A stretch of 64,000 bases of DNA from Bacillus methanolicus (GTDB lineage: Bacteria; Bacillota; Bacilli; Bacillales; Cytobacillaceae). Location: the NCBI RefSeq assembly GCF_028888695.1, contig NZ_PNFF01000001.1, forward strand, positions 1,311,501-1,375,500, in the 5' to 3' direction. The position numbers were made by a program, and so were the translations under genes. Shown piece by piece: positions 36,209 through 45,816 of this stretch; positions within the stretch are counted from its first letter, which is position 1; every line of letters starts with the position of its first letter. Under the pieces are notes generated by a model. The model had not been told where the DNA came from, searched no databases, and saw nothing but the letters and a program-made list of their open reading frames with translations.

Positions 36209-36351
36209 TCCAATATATTTTCACATGCATATAAACTGTGTAATTTTCCTTGTTTTCCACAATCACTAAAAACTGAAATCTATCAATCGAAAACTTACTG
36301 CTTTAAAGTTGCTAAACTTACTTGTTATCACAGCAGCTTTTTCAGAAAGAA

Positions 36352-37698
36352 TCATTTCGTCATCGGATTTTGTCCATAAACAATATCATGAATAGTTCCG
36401 GAAATAGCTGCGATTATAGCGTGGAAATCTTTTTTATTATAAAGTCCGTTCATTGCCTCTACAATTTCTCTCTTATCAGCCCAATTTTCAATTTTCACAG
36501 CAGAAGAATAGATTCGGGTATACTTAGCTCCATTTTCTTTCGATTTTTCCTTTATTTTAACACCTTTATTTTCCAGTGCATTGAGAAGTCTTAATCTTTC
36601 TTCAAAATCTAAAGGTCCAACCTCGACTGTAAGCTTTAATCTGTTATTCCAAATCCGCTCAAACCAAATAATAAAGGCATTGTTTAACCACCATTCCTCT
36701 TTTGGAACGCCTAATATCTCATCAAACTGTCTCCATTCCGGAAAAATAAAGTTAGGTACTCTTATATGATCTCGGTAGCATTTTTCAGGAATTTCATTTT
36801 GAAAAACAAACTCTAAGAAAGCTTCCCTGATAATGCTGTTACCGACCGAATAAATGAAGTTAATCGTTTCTTGATAGTTCAAATAAATTTTATCGATTGC
36901 AAATTTATCTTCAGGACTAAGGGCTGATATTTGAGATAATACTTCGTTACTAATAAACTTGTCAGTTTTTTCATTATGAACCGCATAAAGAAAATCAATG
37001 GCATCTTTATGTTTTTTGTATATATGTAGGGCCAATTCAATATCCTCTTCATCACGGACAAGCTCGTCTTGTAATATAGAAATATAGTAGTTAATAAATT
37101 CTTTGATTGGCTCAAAAATTTGGTCTCCATTCACGTCCATATATACTTTCAAAATATCTAAAATATCATTATAGTCCAAAATAAAGTACTCTTTGTTCGT
37201 AGGAACAGAGCTGTCCAAGCTTAAAAATATAGGAATAATCGTATATCCGCTGTATTTTTTACGGACAAAGTTTAAGTAGTTATTCAACTGGCCATCGGAC
37301 TCTGAAGACTTGTATTTATTCTCAATTAAAATAACAACTTTCTGTGATTCTGAAACAGCCAAAATATCAATTCGTTTATTATTGGATGTTTGAACTTCCC
37401 GATATACTTCTAAATCATGAAACGAATGTTTGTGAAGCTGAATTAAATTGTAGCTTTCCAGCAAATGTTCATTCTCTGCTTTTACAAACGTTTTGGCTAA
37501 AAGTTTTTTCACAAAAAACGATCCGAGATTGTGATTTTCACTTGGATTCAAAAGCCAAGAAAGAACATTTGAATGCCGTATCTCAAATTTATCGACACGC
37601 AATATTTTAAAGGGATTAAAACGGCTAAATTTACTATGTAACTTTTCAAATTCGAGGGAATTATCTAATAATGATAAAATTTCATAGTTGTAGTCCAT
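36352..37698 (-). CDS. PD-(D/E)XK nuclease-like protein (PDDEXK_4 type)
   Basis: 448 residues. The N-terminal RHSNVLSWLLNPSENHNLGS (residues 41-60) and the nuclease core with D111 in RIDILAV and E126/K128 in ILIENKYKS form the PD-(D/E)XK pattern typical of the PF14281 family, common in defence islands. The C-terminal 250 residues are helical with aromatic-rich segments (WFERIWNNRLKLTVEVG) of unknown role. It lies 106 bases downstream of the PLD-helicase gene on the same strand and may belong to the same unit. The target is unknown. Confidence 0.8.
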   Translation of the reverse strand: MDYNYEILSLLDNSLEFEKLHSKFSRFNPFKILRVDKFEIRHSNVLSWLLNPSENHNLGSFFVKKLLAKTFVKAENEHLLESYNLIQLHKHSFHDLEVYREVQTSNNKRIDILAVSESQKVVILIENKYKSSESDGQLNNYLNFVRKKYSGYTIIPIFLSLDSSVPTNKEYFILDYNDILDILKVYMDVNGDQIFEPIKEFINYYISILQDELVRDEEDIELALHIYKKHKDAIDFLYAVHNEKTDKFISNEVLSQISALSPEDKFAIDKIYLNYQETINFIYSVGNSIIREAFLEFVFQNEIPEKCYRDHIRVPNFIFPEWRQFDEILGVPKEEWWLNNAFIIWFERIWNNRLKLTVEVGPLDFEERLRLLNALENKGVKIKEKSKENGAKYTRIYSSAVKIENWADKREIVEAMNGLYNKKDFHAIIAAISGTIHDIVYGQNPMTK

Positions 37699-37804
37699 TA
37701 TGTCTAAACCTTTCTGAGATTGTTATTCTTAAATTCGGAGCATTGTGTCTAATACCCAAATGATAAATATTTTTTCACGATGAATCAAAATGAAATTTTT
37801 GGAA

Positions 37805-40222
37805 TTATTTCTTCACCTTCCGCTCAAAATGATAATGCAGCCGGTATTCGCAAATTTGCTTAGTCCAGTCATACAAAATTACTTCATCTTCTTTCAAAAC
37901 ATCAAAATTTATCCGAAAAATCCCATTCTCAAAAGATACCAATCCTTTAGAACTGCTACTCCATTTTGTCATCGGCATCGTAGCGATCAGTTTGCTGACA
38001 GCGCCCTCATTATAATCCCACAACTTTTTGGATGCCTTATCAGAAAAATCGATTCGTTTCCGGTATTCTTTTTCCATTAAATAATGGTGAAAAAATGGTG
38101 CCACTTCTACTGGACTGATTGGCTTGTACCATTTTGACGGACCGCGCTCAAGCATACATAGTAAGACAATCATCTTATAGCTCTTTGACATCGACGTTCT
38201 TTCTGCTTCAATCAGCCAGTTTTCATATCGATTAATAACTTCTTTCTCCTTATCTGAAAGCTCATTTGCCCAATCCAGGAAAACAAAGTAAGTCTTAAAT
38301 TCTTGTCTGTATTGAGCTGAATCTGAAGCTCCTTTCAAGTGAAGTTCCAAATAAGTTGGCCTTCTGCCCAACTCCTGTTTCAGCTTCATATAGTCTTCAA
38401 ACAGTTTTTCTTTTCTCGGCTGTTTTTTTCGAGCCATTTCTTCCAATAAATTTATGACTTTGAGATCAAGATCGATTTCACAAAAATCCGGAACTTTCGG
38501 CACAATCTTTTTTGATTTTGAATCAATGGATTCAGTATCAAACAAACTGAGCTTAATATCAGCATTTCGGTAGTTTCCAATTAAATCTATAATGACACAA
38601 TGCTCTTTCCCAGGGTGCAGGCGCAGCCCCCGGCCGATTTGCTGTGTGAAAACGGTCAAAGATTCCGTCGGACGCACAAACAATAAAGTATCTACAGATG
38701 GAATATCCACACCTTCATTAAATAAGTCCACTGTAAAAATGACATCAAGTTCCCCGGCTTCGAGCTTTTCAATCGCACTCTGCCTGCCAATTTCAACTTG
38801 TTTGGAATGCAGGCTGACTGTTTTATATCCCTTTCGATTAAAAAAATCGGATAAAAAATCAGCCTGTCTTATTGAGGAACAAAATCCAATTGTTCTAGTT
38901 TGCTTTTTCTCTTTCCAAACATTAAGGATTTTTTCCGCCATTTCATCCCTTAACTGAACCTGCAGCAATTCCTCTTCATCATATCGATTGCCGAGCCAAG
39001 TGATCTGGCTGTAATCCGTATCATCGTATACCCCAAAATATTTAAAAGGAGATAACCACTTTCGTTCAATCGCATCTAAAAAGTCGAGCCGGAATGCAAC
39101 GTTTCCATCACAAATGGCATAAACATCTTTATTATCATTACGTTCAGGTGTGGCGGTAATTCCAAGTAAAAACTGTGGCTTAAAATATTCGAGAACTCTC
39201 TGATAAGAATCAGCCGCAGCATGATGAAATTCATCGACAATGATCAAATCGAACTCATCAGGCTGGAATTGATGAAGATGGTGTTTCATGCTTAAGGTGT
39301 AAATAGACGCAAATACTGTATCTGCTTTTCCTTCTTTTACTTTGCCATTATAAATCCCGTATGATCTCTCCGGCGTAATTGCCTGAAACGATTTCTTTGC
39401 CTGATGAAGAATTTCTTCCAAATGAGCAACGAAGAGGACACGCTGAAAATTTTGGGCAAAAAAACCGGCTAGATAAGTTTTCCCTAACCCTGTCGCCATG
39501 ACAACAAGGGCCTTATTATAATCCTCTTCAAGCGTCTTGTTTAATTCCTCAAGTGCCTCCACTTGTGCAAAGCGCGGCTTAATCTCCCCATATGGTACCG
39601 TCTTTTCTCTGATGACTTCAGCCGCAGCTTTATCATCTGTTTCAGATGGAAGCATTAAGTCCAGTTCTTCTTTCTCCGACCATTCCTTTACAAACCCCGG
39701 AAAGCGTTTGTGGTATTCCTCATAAGCACTGTTATATTCTTTAAGCGTTTCTCCATTTAGAGGCACCGTCTGCTCAGCGTAGAACGTTTTTAAAAATTGC
39801 TCTAGCGCCTCTTCGAACACGTCTTTTTCATTGCTTATGGAAAGATTCCACTCCACCCCATTGCTTAGAGCTGATCGGGACAAATTAGAAGAACCGACAA
39901 CTAGACAGTCATTTTCTTCTGTTTGAAAAAGATACGCCTTTGGATGGAAAGAAGTCCCGTTGCTTTTCCAAAGTCGTATCTCAATATTGCCACTTATATT
40001 CAGCAGCTCTTCAAGAGCTTCAGGCTGGGTCACATATAAATAGTCCCCCGTGCAAATCTTAATATCTGCGCCTCTCGTAGCTGCCGTTTTAAGAGATTTC
40101 TTTAAATATTCGACTCCGGATTTCATTGTAAAAGATGTCAAGATGCAAATTGACGAAGACGCATCAATTTGCTTTATTAAGTGATCCCCTAGTCTTTTTG
40201 TAATTAACTGAACCTTACTCAT
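37805..40222 (-). CDS. PLD-nuclease / SF2 helicase fusion (probable defence protein)
   Basis: 805 residues. Residues 1-150 are a phospholipase-D-type nuclease domain with the half-motif SFHPKAYLF (H93, K95) and VGSSNLSRSAL. An SF2 helicase follows: Walker A MATGLGKT (242-249), DEFH (330-333), GITATPER (354-361) and motif VI QQIGRGLRLHPGK (527-539). The C-terminal 270 residues are helical and resemble the region found in other PLD-helicase proteins. ATG 40222 overlaps the stop of the MazG-like gene and has GAGG upstream, so it is preferred to ATG 40234. Single PLD half-motif suggests dimerisation. Family relatives occur in phage-defence systems. Confidence 0.85.
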   Translation of the reverse strand: MSKVQLITKRLGDHLIKQIDASSSICILTSFTMKSGVEYLKKSLKTAATRGADIKICTGDYLYVTQPEALEELLNISGNIEIRLWKSNGTSFHPKAYLFQTEENDCLVVGSSNLSRSALSNGVEWNLSISNEKDVFEEALEQFLKTFYAEQTVPLNGETLKEYNSAYEEYHKRFPGFVKEWSEKEELDLMLPSETDDKAAAEVIREKTVPYGEIKPRFAQVEALEELNKTLEEDYNKALVVMATGLGKTYLAGFFAQNFQRVLFVAHLEEILHQAKKSFQAITPERSYGIYNGKVKEGKADTVFASIYTLSMKHHLHQFQPDEFDLIIVDEFHHAAADSYQRVLEYFKPQFLLGITATPERNDNKDVYAICDGNVAFRLDFLDAIERKWLSPFKYFGVYDDTDYSQITWLGNRYDEEELLQVQLRDEMAEKILNVWKEKKQTRTIGFCSSIRQADFLSDFFNRKGYKTVSLHSKQVEIGRQSAIEKLEAGELDVIFTVDLFNEGVDIPSVDTLLFVRPTESLTVFTQQIGRGLRLHPGKEHCVIIDLIGNYRNADIKLSLFDTESIDSKSKKIVPKVPDFCEIDLDLKVINLLEEMARKKQPRKEKLFEDYMKLKQELGRRPTYLELHLKGASDSAQYRQEFKTYFVFLDWANELSDKEKEVINRYENWLIEAERTSMSKSYKMIVLLCMLERGPSKWYKPISPVEVAPFFHHYLMEKEYRKRIDFSDKASKKLWDYNEGAVSKLIATMPMTKWSSSSKGLVSFENGIFRINFDVLKEDEVILYDWTKQICEYRLHYHFERKVKK

Positions 40223-40541
40223 CCTCAACCTCAATTAAAAAGATTTTTTCCTTGAAGCCTCCTCTTTTTTCCGCCTTCCGTTTACGAACTTCTTCTACTT
40301 TTTCGAAAGTGGCTCCATGATACTCGGCAAGTGCATGGATAATTTCCAATAGATCTGCCAGTTCTTCAATGGCATCCTCGTTATTTGTTGTGTTTACGTA
40401 CTCTTCAAGTTCTTCAAAACTTTTTTTCTTTAATTCTTTTATGTATTCCTCATTACTTAAAATTCTGGTAGAGAACTGTTTTCCGGCAGATTCAATTATT
40501 TCCGGAATACGGTCGCGGACGAGTTTGTTGTAAATTGGCAT
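40215..40541 (-). CDS. MazG-like nucleotide pyrophosphohydrolase
   Basis: 108 residues from ATG 40541, preceded by GGGGG; the longer open frame to 40616 has no site. It begins MPIYNKLVRDRIPEIIESAG and has the all-alpha NTP pyrophosphatase metal motif EELEEYVNTTNNEDAIEELADLLEII (EExxE..ExxD). It overlaps the helicase gene by eight bases, so the two are translationally coupled. Members of this family hydrolyse NTPs or dNTPs; here a link to nucleotide depletion in defence is only an inference from the operon. Confidence 0.85.
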   Translation of the reverse strand: MPIYNKLVRDRIPEIIESAGKQFSTRILSNEEYIKELKKKSFEELEEYVNTTNNEDAIEELADLLEIIHALAEYHGATFEKVEEVRKRKAEKRGGFKEKIFLIEVEDE

Positions 40542-40736
40542 ATTCTTTCCCCCTAACAGATTATATATATAATATATCAAACTCGGCTTACTAAAAGATC
40601 GTAATGGTGGAAACAATTATTCTATCACTGAAAGAAGAACCCAGCCTTATTAGCTAAATTCCTCATTTTGTACTAAATCTATTAATGATTTATGAAAAAG
40701 CTTTAACCCATTTCCTTAGTCAAAGACTTTTTTTCA

Positions 40737-41729
40737 TTAAATATATTCAATTTTCATTATGGCTTCCATTGGTATAGTTGTACCGTTGGCATCAAAGCAA
40801 GTATTACAATGAATAGAAAGTTCCATATTGTAATATTTATGATACAAATAATTCAATACAATTCCTAAATGTCCTATGTTAGAGTCCTGAACTTGAAACT
40901 TGATAATACACGGATAAGTTGATTGTCTTAACTTGGTCAACAAGTCGTAATTGTATTTTTCTTCAAACGTATAACATATGTATTCCACTATTTCAGGAGC
41001 GTTCAAATAATCGTGTTTACCGATTTCTTCAACGGAAAAAGCAACTTCCTTAATTAACATCGCAAAAGAACCCCAATGAAATGAATCTGAAACCTTTATA
41101 CGATAAAGCCACTCATAATAAACAAGCGATTGTTTCTCCAAATATTTTTTGAAATTTTGCCATTCTTCTTGAGGCAAAAAGCCTTTTTGGAGATGAAACC
41201 ATAAATCCCATATAATTCGAATGATTTACCCAACTGCAGAATACCTTCTTTAAAGTCATTTCCTTTAAACGTTCTTGTCAGATGAAACCAAGTCGTACAT
41301 TCAAATTGTAGATTGGTTCTTGCCATTGTCTTTATTTTGTTGAGAAACAAGTCCTCCGCTGGTTCCAAATAATCAGGGTTATCTTCATAATACTTTTCTA
41401 AATCAAACTGATTAAAGAAAGATAGCAGTTCAGCTTTTGTAACGCCTGTAATTGGTTCTAATGTTCAGGCAAAGCTTTATATCTAGATGTTCGAATGGCT
41501 TGATAATAAACGACTTTGTATCTTCATCTGTGCTGATAATTGTTGCATTCATAGGTGAGAGGTGTTCATCTATTTCAGGTAACAACGACTCAATAAAATT
41601 TTGTTCGAGAATGTTTGGGGCTAGGGGATATGTGACATTGCCTGTTTCTTATAACTTTTCAAGAATCGCACTTTGATTCGTTTTGTTCAACCAATTGATA
41701 ATTTTACGAGTGGTGCTAGTATAAATCCA
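40737..41729 (-). pseudogene. Unidentified protein gene, broken and truncated by IS3
   Basis: Reading from the IS3 left end, the text starts inside a gene (TSTTRKIINWLNKTNQSAIL), meets TAA at 41649-41651, continues in frame as NVTYPLAPNILEQNFIESLL, then shifts frame near 41445 (ITGVTKAELLSFFNQFDLEK), and again near 41180 (LPQEEWQNFKKYLEKQSLVY) to a stop at 40737. Together it is a soluble protein of over 300 residues with three lesions and no 5' end. No family is recognised. Confidence 0.7.
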
Positions 41730-41793
41730 TGGACACATCTTAGTTAAGTTTTTAAAAATTTGACTAGAATGAAAATGAAAGGATGTGTCCTTG

Positions 41794-42072
41794 ATGGGTA
41801 ACCAAATCAGTAATAAAAAATTCAATGAAGATTTCCGAAAGATGGTGGTTGATCTCTATAGCTCCGGTCAAACAGTCAGAGATTTAAGCAGCGAATATGG
41901 CGTATCTGAAGTGACAATTTACAAATGGATTAAACGATATTCTCCAATGGATATAGCAGATGGAACAACTGTAACTCCTGATGATTTCGTCAAATTAAAG
42001 AAACAGATGCTCCGCTTGCAGGAGGAAAACGAAATTTTAAAAAAGGCTATGGCCATATTCGCCAAAAAGTAA
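41794..42072 (+). CDS. IS3-family OrfA (helix-turn-helix)
   Basis: About 92 residues from ATG 41794. It has a helix-turn-helix (QTVRDLSSEYGVSEVTIYKW) and a C-terminal leucine-zipper segment (LKKQMLRLQEENEILKKAMA). OrfB is in the -1 frame, and AAAAAG just before the orfA stop could serve as a slippery site to make the OrfAB transposase. Confidence 0.9.
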   Translation: MGNQISNKKFNEDFRKMVVDLYSSGQTVRDLSSEYGVSEVTIYKWIKRYSPMDIADGTTVTPDDFVKLKKQMLRLQEENEILKKAMAIFAKK

Positions 42073-42074
42073 GT

Positions 42075-42947
42075 TTGACCGAACTATCCAACGTAATTAA
42101 TCAACATAAAGATCAATATCCCATTCAAACCCTATGTGAAGTGTTGGAAATCCCTAGAAGTACGTATTATCAATCCACTGATATAGTGGAATGCAGCCGC
42201 GTTCGTGAAAACAAAGAATTAACAGAAGGAATTAGAGAAATTCACGCAGAAAGCAAACAGCGTTATGGTGCTCCTAAGATCCATTTTCTCCTCAAACAGG
42301 AGGGCTATTTGGTGAGCCTCAAAAGGGTGCAGCGTTTGATGAAAAAAGCTGGGATGCGAGCCATTACCCAGAAAAAATATCGTCCGCAAGTAAGCAAGCA
42401 TCAAGTAGAAGCACGCGATAATTTGTTAAACCGTGACATCTCCACTACGACGATCAACGAAAAATGGGTGGCAGACATTACTTATATTCATACACTTCGA
42501 GATGGTTGGTGTTACTTAGCTTCTGTACTAGATTTACAAACAAAAAAAGTAGTTGGATATTCATTTTCACGGACGATGACGACGGAATTAGTCACAAAAG
42601 CATTTGATAATGCTTTTGAAACACAGCAGCCGGCAGAAGGGCTTGTGCTACATACGGATTTAGGCTCGCAGTATTCAAGCGAAGACTTTCGAAACCATGT
42701 TCAATCAAAAGGTGTGAAACAATCATTCAGCCATAAAGGTTGCCCATATGACAATGCCTGTATCGAATCATTTCACGCCATCTTGAAAAAGGAAGAAGTT
42801 CATCATGTTACTTATGTGGATTATGCCTCAGCTAAAATCGCATTATTTCAATACATCGAAGGCTGGTATAATCGCAAAAGAATTCATTCCAGCTTGGGAT
42901 ATAAGACTCCCCAAGCGATAGAAGACCAAATACGGCAAATTGCATAG
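42075..42947 (+). CDS. IS3-family OrfB (DDE transposase domain)
   Basis: About 290 residues, intact. HTH_21 region YGAPKIHFLLKQEGYLVSLK is followed by the rve catalytic core with D in WVADITYIHT, D in LHTDLGSQYSS and E in CIESFHAILKKE. The first codon is TTG 42075; it is normally made as a -1 frameshift fusion with OrfA. It looks competent for transposition. Confidence 0.9.
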   Translation: MTELSNVINQHKDQYPIQTLCEVLEIPRSTYYQSTDIVECSRVRENKELTEGIREIHAESKQRYGAPKIHFLLKQEGYLVSLKRVQRLMKKAGMRAITQKKYRPQVSKHQVEARDNLLNRDISTTTINEKWVADITYIHTLRDGWCYLASVLDLQTKKVVGYSFSRTMTTELVTKAFDNAFETQQPAEGLVLHTDLGSQYSSEDFRNHVQSKGVKQSFSHKGCPYDNACIESFHAILKKEEVHHVTYVDYASAKIALFQYIEGWYNRKRIHSSLGYKTPQAIEDQIRQIA

Positions 42948-42972
42948 GTCACCTCATTGCCGACTGTGCACT

Positions 42973-43081
42973 CGCTTTATATGGAGTGGCGGGCATGATA
43001 GCCTAGTGTGGCGATGCCGATGTTTGCGACATCTGGCTTCTCGGCAGGAAACTCATGCCCGCAGAGGCTTCATGTCAAGCG
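42973..43081 (+). ncRNA. Structured element copy A (possible ncRNA) in IS3 copy 1
   Basis: About 109 nt. An outer stem CGCTT (42973)/AAGCG (43077) encloses GGAGTGGCGGGCATGATAGCC. The main stem is GCGGGCATGA (42989-42998) with TCATGCCCGC (43053-43062), 10 perfect pairs, enclosing a hairpin GCC.ATGT/ACAT..GGC. AGCC (43000-43003) can pair with GGCT (43066-43069) across the stem, a possible pseudoknot. Copies B and C keep this layout with different bases. It lies between orfB and the right end. Strand assignment is arbitrary. Confidence 0.6.
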
Positions 43082-43455
43082 CCATGGCCCAACTTATATT
43101 TAATCGGGCATGGCTGAAGAAATAGTTAATTTTTTTGTATCCGGAAATTTGACTTAGATCCAGAGTGACAACAAATTTTTTGTTTTTATGGAATTCATTA
43201 TATTGTTTCATTTCGTTTAGAAATTGCTGTTGTTTTTGAAGATATTCCGCAAATATTTAAGCAAGGATATTTCATCCCGCTTTTACTTTACTTCAATTAA
43301 ATATATAAGAGCTTTTTTTTGTACATAACCAAAAAATAGCCCCCCTATCCCTTTATTTTATTGGTAAATTTGTAACCGTAAAATAGTACCCACCTATTAA
43401 CCTAGATGACACTTTGAGATAATCTCTTCAAATCAATATTTGAGGAGGTTTTTTG

Positions 43456-43782
43456 ATGTCTCGAGCAGAATTGCGAAAAGAATGGGAACTTCGGATCGCT
43501 GAGTTTAGGGCAAGTGGACAGACCCAATCCAAATGGTGTGCTGACAATAATGTGAAGCTCCATCAATTAAAATATTGGCTTAAGAAAATTGAAAACACAA
43601 ATCGGATCTCAACACCATCAACTAATTGGGTCTCAATCACAATGGATGAACAATATGCCGAATCAAAAGACACTTCATTATCCTTACAGATTAAAATAGG
43701 TCAAGCATCCATAGAGGTTAAACCAGGTTTCGACCCATCTTTCCTTGCGGAAGTCGTCAGGACGTTAAGATCGCTATGTTAA
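43456..43782 (+). CDS. tnpA: IS66 TnpA-like protein
   Basis: 108 residues from ATG 43456 behind GGAGG. The first half is a DNA-binding region (SRAELRKEWELRIAEFRASG, QTQSKWCADNNVKLHQLKYW). It is a helper of IS66 transposition. It overlaps tnpB by seven bases. Confidence 0.88.
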   Translation: MSRAELRKEWELRIAEFRASGQTQSKWCADNNVKLHQLKYWLKKIENTNRISTPSTNWVSITMDEQYAESKDTSLSLQIKIGQASIEVKPGFDPSFLAEVVRTLRSLC

Positions 43783-44132
43783 ACGAAACAATGATCGCGA
43801 ATGTTTACCTCGCCCGAGGGAGCACAGATTTGCGCAAATCCATTGATGGATTGGCTGCGTTGGTGACAGAAGGGTTTGATCTAGATCCCTTTTCGCCTAG
43901 CTACTTTGTCTTTTGTAATCGTAATCGGGATAAACTGAAAATCCTTCATTGGGAGCACAATGGCTTTTGGCTCTATTATAGACGTTTAGAGCGCGGAAAA
44001 TTTCAATGGCCAACGGAAGAAAGTGATGTACCGCTAAAATTAAGCCGCCGCCAGTTCCGTTGGTTACTTGATGGACTTCCACTTGAACAGCGCCAGGCTC
44101 ATCCTGAAGTTACCGCGAGGACAGTCATATAA
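43776..44132 (+). CDS. tnpB: IS66 TnpB (IS66 Orf2)
   Basis: 118 residues with the family signature YLARGSTDLRKSIDGLAALV and FCNRNRDKLKILHWEHNGFW. Unrelated to the IS605 TnpB nuclease. It is an accessory protein required for IS66 transposition. Differs from copy 2 at one residue (TEG/KEG). Confidence 0.92.
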   Translation: MLNETMIANVYLARGSTDLRKSIDGLAALVTEGFDLDPFSPSYFVFCNRNRDKLKILHWEHNGFWLYYRRLERGKFQWPTEESDVPLKLSRRQFRWLLDGLPLEQRQAHPEVTARTVI

Positions 44133-44202
44133 AATCATATTTTTTTTATTTACACACCAATTTTTAAAAGGGATTGATCATAATTTGTCGAATAGATAAA
44201 GT

Positions 44203-45663
44203 ATGAAAAAGACAACGAAAACACCCACCCAACCAACTGAAAATCTTCAAAAACGATGTGAATCCCTTGAAAAGCAAGTCGCTGAACTGACTGTAAAACT
44301 AAAATGGTATGAGGAACAGTTTCGCCTCAGCCAAAAAAGACGATTCGGCTCTTCAAGTGAAAAAACACATTCCGATCAACTAGAGCTTTCGCTCTTTAAT
44401 GAAGCAGAGGTAGAAGCAGCCTCCAATTTAGAGGAGCCTGCTTCTGAAACCATTACCTACCGTCGTCGTAAAAAACGTGGTCAACGTGAAACGATGCTAG
44501 AAGACCTGCCTACGGAAACGGTTGAATACCGCCTTTCCGCAGAAGATCAGGTCTGTTCGTGCTGCGGTGGATCTTTACATGAAATGAGCACGGAAGTGCG
44601 TCAAGAAATCAAAGTCATTCCAGCTGAAGTAAAAGTGGTTAAGCATGTCCGTTATGTCTACGCCTGTCGCCGTTGTGAACGTGAGGAGATCCATACACCG
44701 ATTGTCACAGCGTCTATGCCGGCACCTGTCTATCCGGGCAGTTTAGCTTCTCCTTCAAGTATGGCGTATGTGATGAGTCAAAAATATGTGGAAGGGCTGC
44801 CTCTTTATCGCCAGGAAAAGCAGTTTGAGCGATTTGGGTTTACATTATCCCGGCAGACGATGGCGAACTGGATGATCTATGGCGCAGATCAGTGGTTACG
44901 TTTAATTTATGATCGGATGAAGGATCATTTACTTAAACAGGAGATTCTCCATGCGGATGAAACCACTTTGCAGGTGCTCCATGAACCAGGTCGAAAGGCA
45001 ACATCCACTTCTTATATGTGGCTTTATCGCACTGGAAGAGAAGGTCCGCCGATTACTCTTTATGATTACCAACAGACACGGGGAAAGGAACATCCTCGCA
45101 AATTTCTGAATGGTTTCAAGGGCTACCTTCATGTGGATGGCTACTCTGGTTATCAAGGGGTGCCTCATGTGACCCTAGTAGGTTGCTGGGCGCATGCAAG
45201 GCGTAAGTTTGATGAGGCCTTAAAGGTTTTACCGGCTTCAAAACAATCCGCTTCGGTAGCTGCCAAGGAAGGGCTCAATTTCTGTAACCAACTTTTTGCG
45301 ATTGAGCCTGACTTAAAGGATTCAACTCCTGAAGAACGCCATAAAAGTCGTTTGGAACGCAGCCAGCCAGTGCTGGATGCTTTTTCAGCATGGCTAAAAA
45401 CGCAAAGGTCAAAAGTCCTCCCAAAAAGCGCTCTTGGCCAGGCAATCCAATATTGCCTGAACCAATGGGATAAATTAGTGGGCTTTTTAAAAGATGGTCG
45501 GTTAGAAATCGATAATAACCGTAGCGAACGTTCAATCAAGCCATTTGCAATAAGCCGCAAAAATTGGTTGTTTGCCAAAACCACAAGAGGCACTCAAGAC
45601 AGTGCAACAATTTACAGTATTATTGAGACAGCTAAAGAGATTAACTTAAACCTATCCTTTTGA
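44203..45663 (+). CDS. tnpC: IS66 TnpC transposase, C-terminus truncated
   Basis: 486 residues against 527 in copy 2. It has the N-terminal leucine zipper, a zinc finger (CSCCGG..CRRCER), and the DDE core ([29 protein letters not shown]). After SIIETAKEI it departs from copy 2 and stops early, losing about 41 residues. The nucleotide sequence downstream still resembles the copy 2 end but with several indels. Activity is doubtful. Confidence 0.9.
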   Translation: MKKTTKTPTQPTENLQKRCESLEKQVAELTVKLKWYEEQFRLSQKRRFGSSSEKTHSDQLELSLFNEAEVEAASNLEEPASETITYRRRKKRGQRETMLEDLPTETVEYRLSAEDQVCSCCGGSLHEMSTEVRQEIKVIPAEVKVVKHVRYVYACRRCEREEIHTPIVTASMPAPVYPGSLASPSSMAYVMSQKYVEGLPLYRQEKQFERFGFTLSRQTMANWMIYGADQWLRLIYDRMKDHLLKQEILHADETTLQVLHEPGRKATSTSYMWLYRTGREGPPITLYDYQQTRGKEHPRKFLNGFKGYLHVDGYSGYQGVPHVTLVGCWAHARRKFDEALKVLPASKQSASVAAKEGLNFCNQLFAIEPDLKDSTPEERHKSRLERSQPVLDAFSAWLKTQRSKVLPKSALGQAIQYCLNQWDKLVGFLKDGRLEIDNNRSERSIKPFAISRKNWLFAKTTRGTQDSATIYSIIETAKEINLNLSF

Positions 45664-45816
45664 GAAGCTACCAAACTTGGATACCCATGATAAAGATCTA
45701 AGGATCAATTAATGTCATTGTCATCAACGATCCCATTTATTTGAGTGTGTTAAAATGATTACTTAAATAAAAACTAAATCCCCATCTACTTGTAAGTAGG
45801 GATATTTGACCCGTAC

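Larger units (their letters stand above)
41730..43162 (+). mobile_element. IS3-family insertion sequence (IS150-like), copy 1
   Basis: Ends are imperfect inverted repeats: TGGACACATCTTAGTTAAGT at 41730 and, on the minus strand from 43162, TGGATCTAAGTCAAATTT. They align with a four-base gap. It contains orfA, orfB and a structured element in its 3' region. No target duplication is visible (ATAAATCCA left, GAGTGAC right). The boundaries are therefore approximate. It cuts the unidentified gene at 40737-41729. Confidence 0.75.
43372..45816 (+). mobile_element. IS66-family element, copy 1 (3' end decayed)
   Basis: Left end GTAACCGTAAAATAGTACCC matches copy 2 exactly; the right end (minus strand GTACGGGTCAAATATCCC) is more diverged. 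Flanks GTAAATTT and GGTCCTAT are different, so no 8-bp target duplication remains. It is nearly identical to copy 2 up to about 45540 and then differs markedly, so it may be a recombinant. The gap 43163-43371 before it shows no gene. Confidence 0.85.

Noticed and set aside
42973-43081. TTGACA/TTGACAT on the minus strand of the structured element as a -35 box
   Set aside because: It occurs in A and B but no -10 at proper spacing follows, and it is part of the conserved folded region.
43776-44132. TnpB as an RNA-guided nuclease
   Set aside because: This is the IS66 Orf2 protein, which shares only the name with IS605 TnpB; it has no RuvC motifs.
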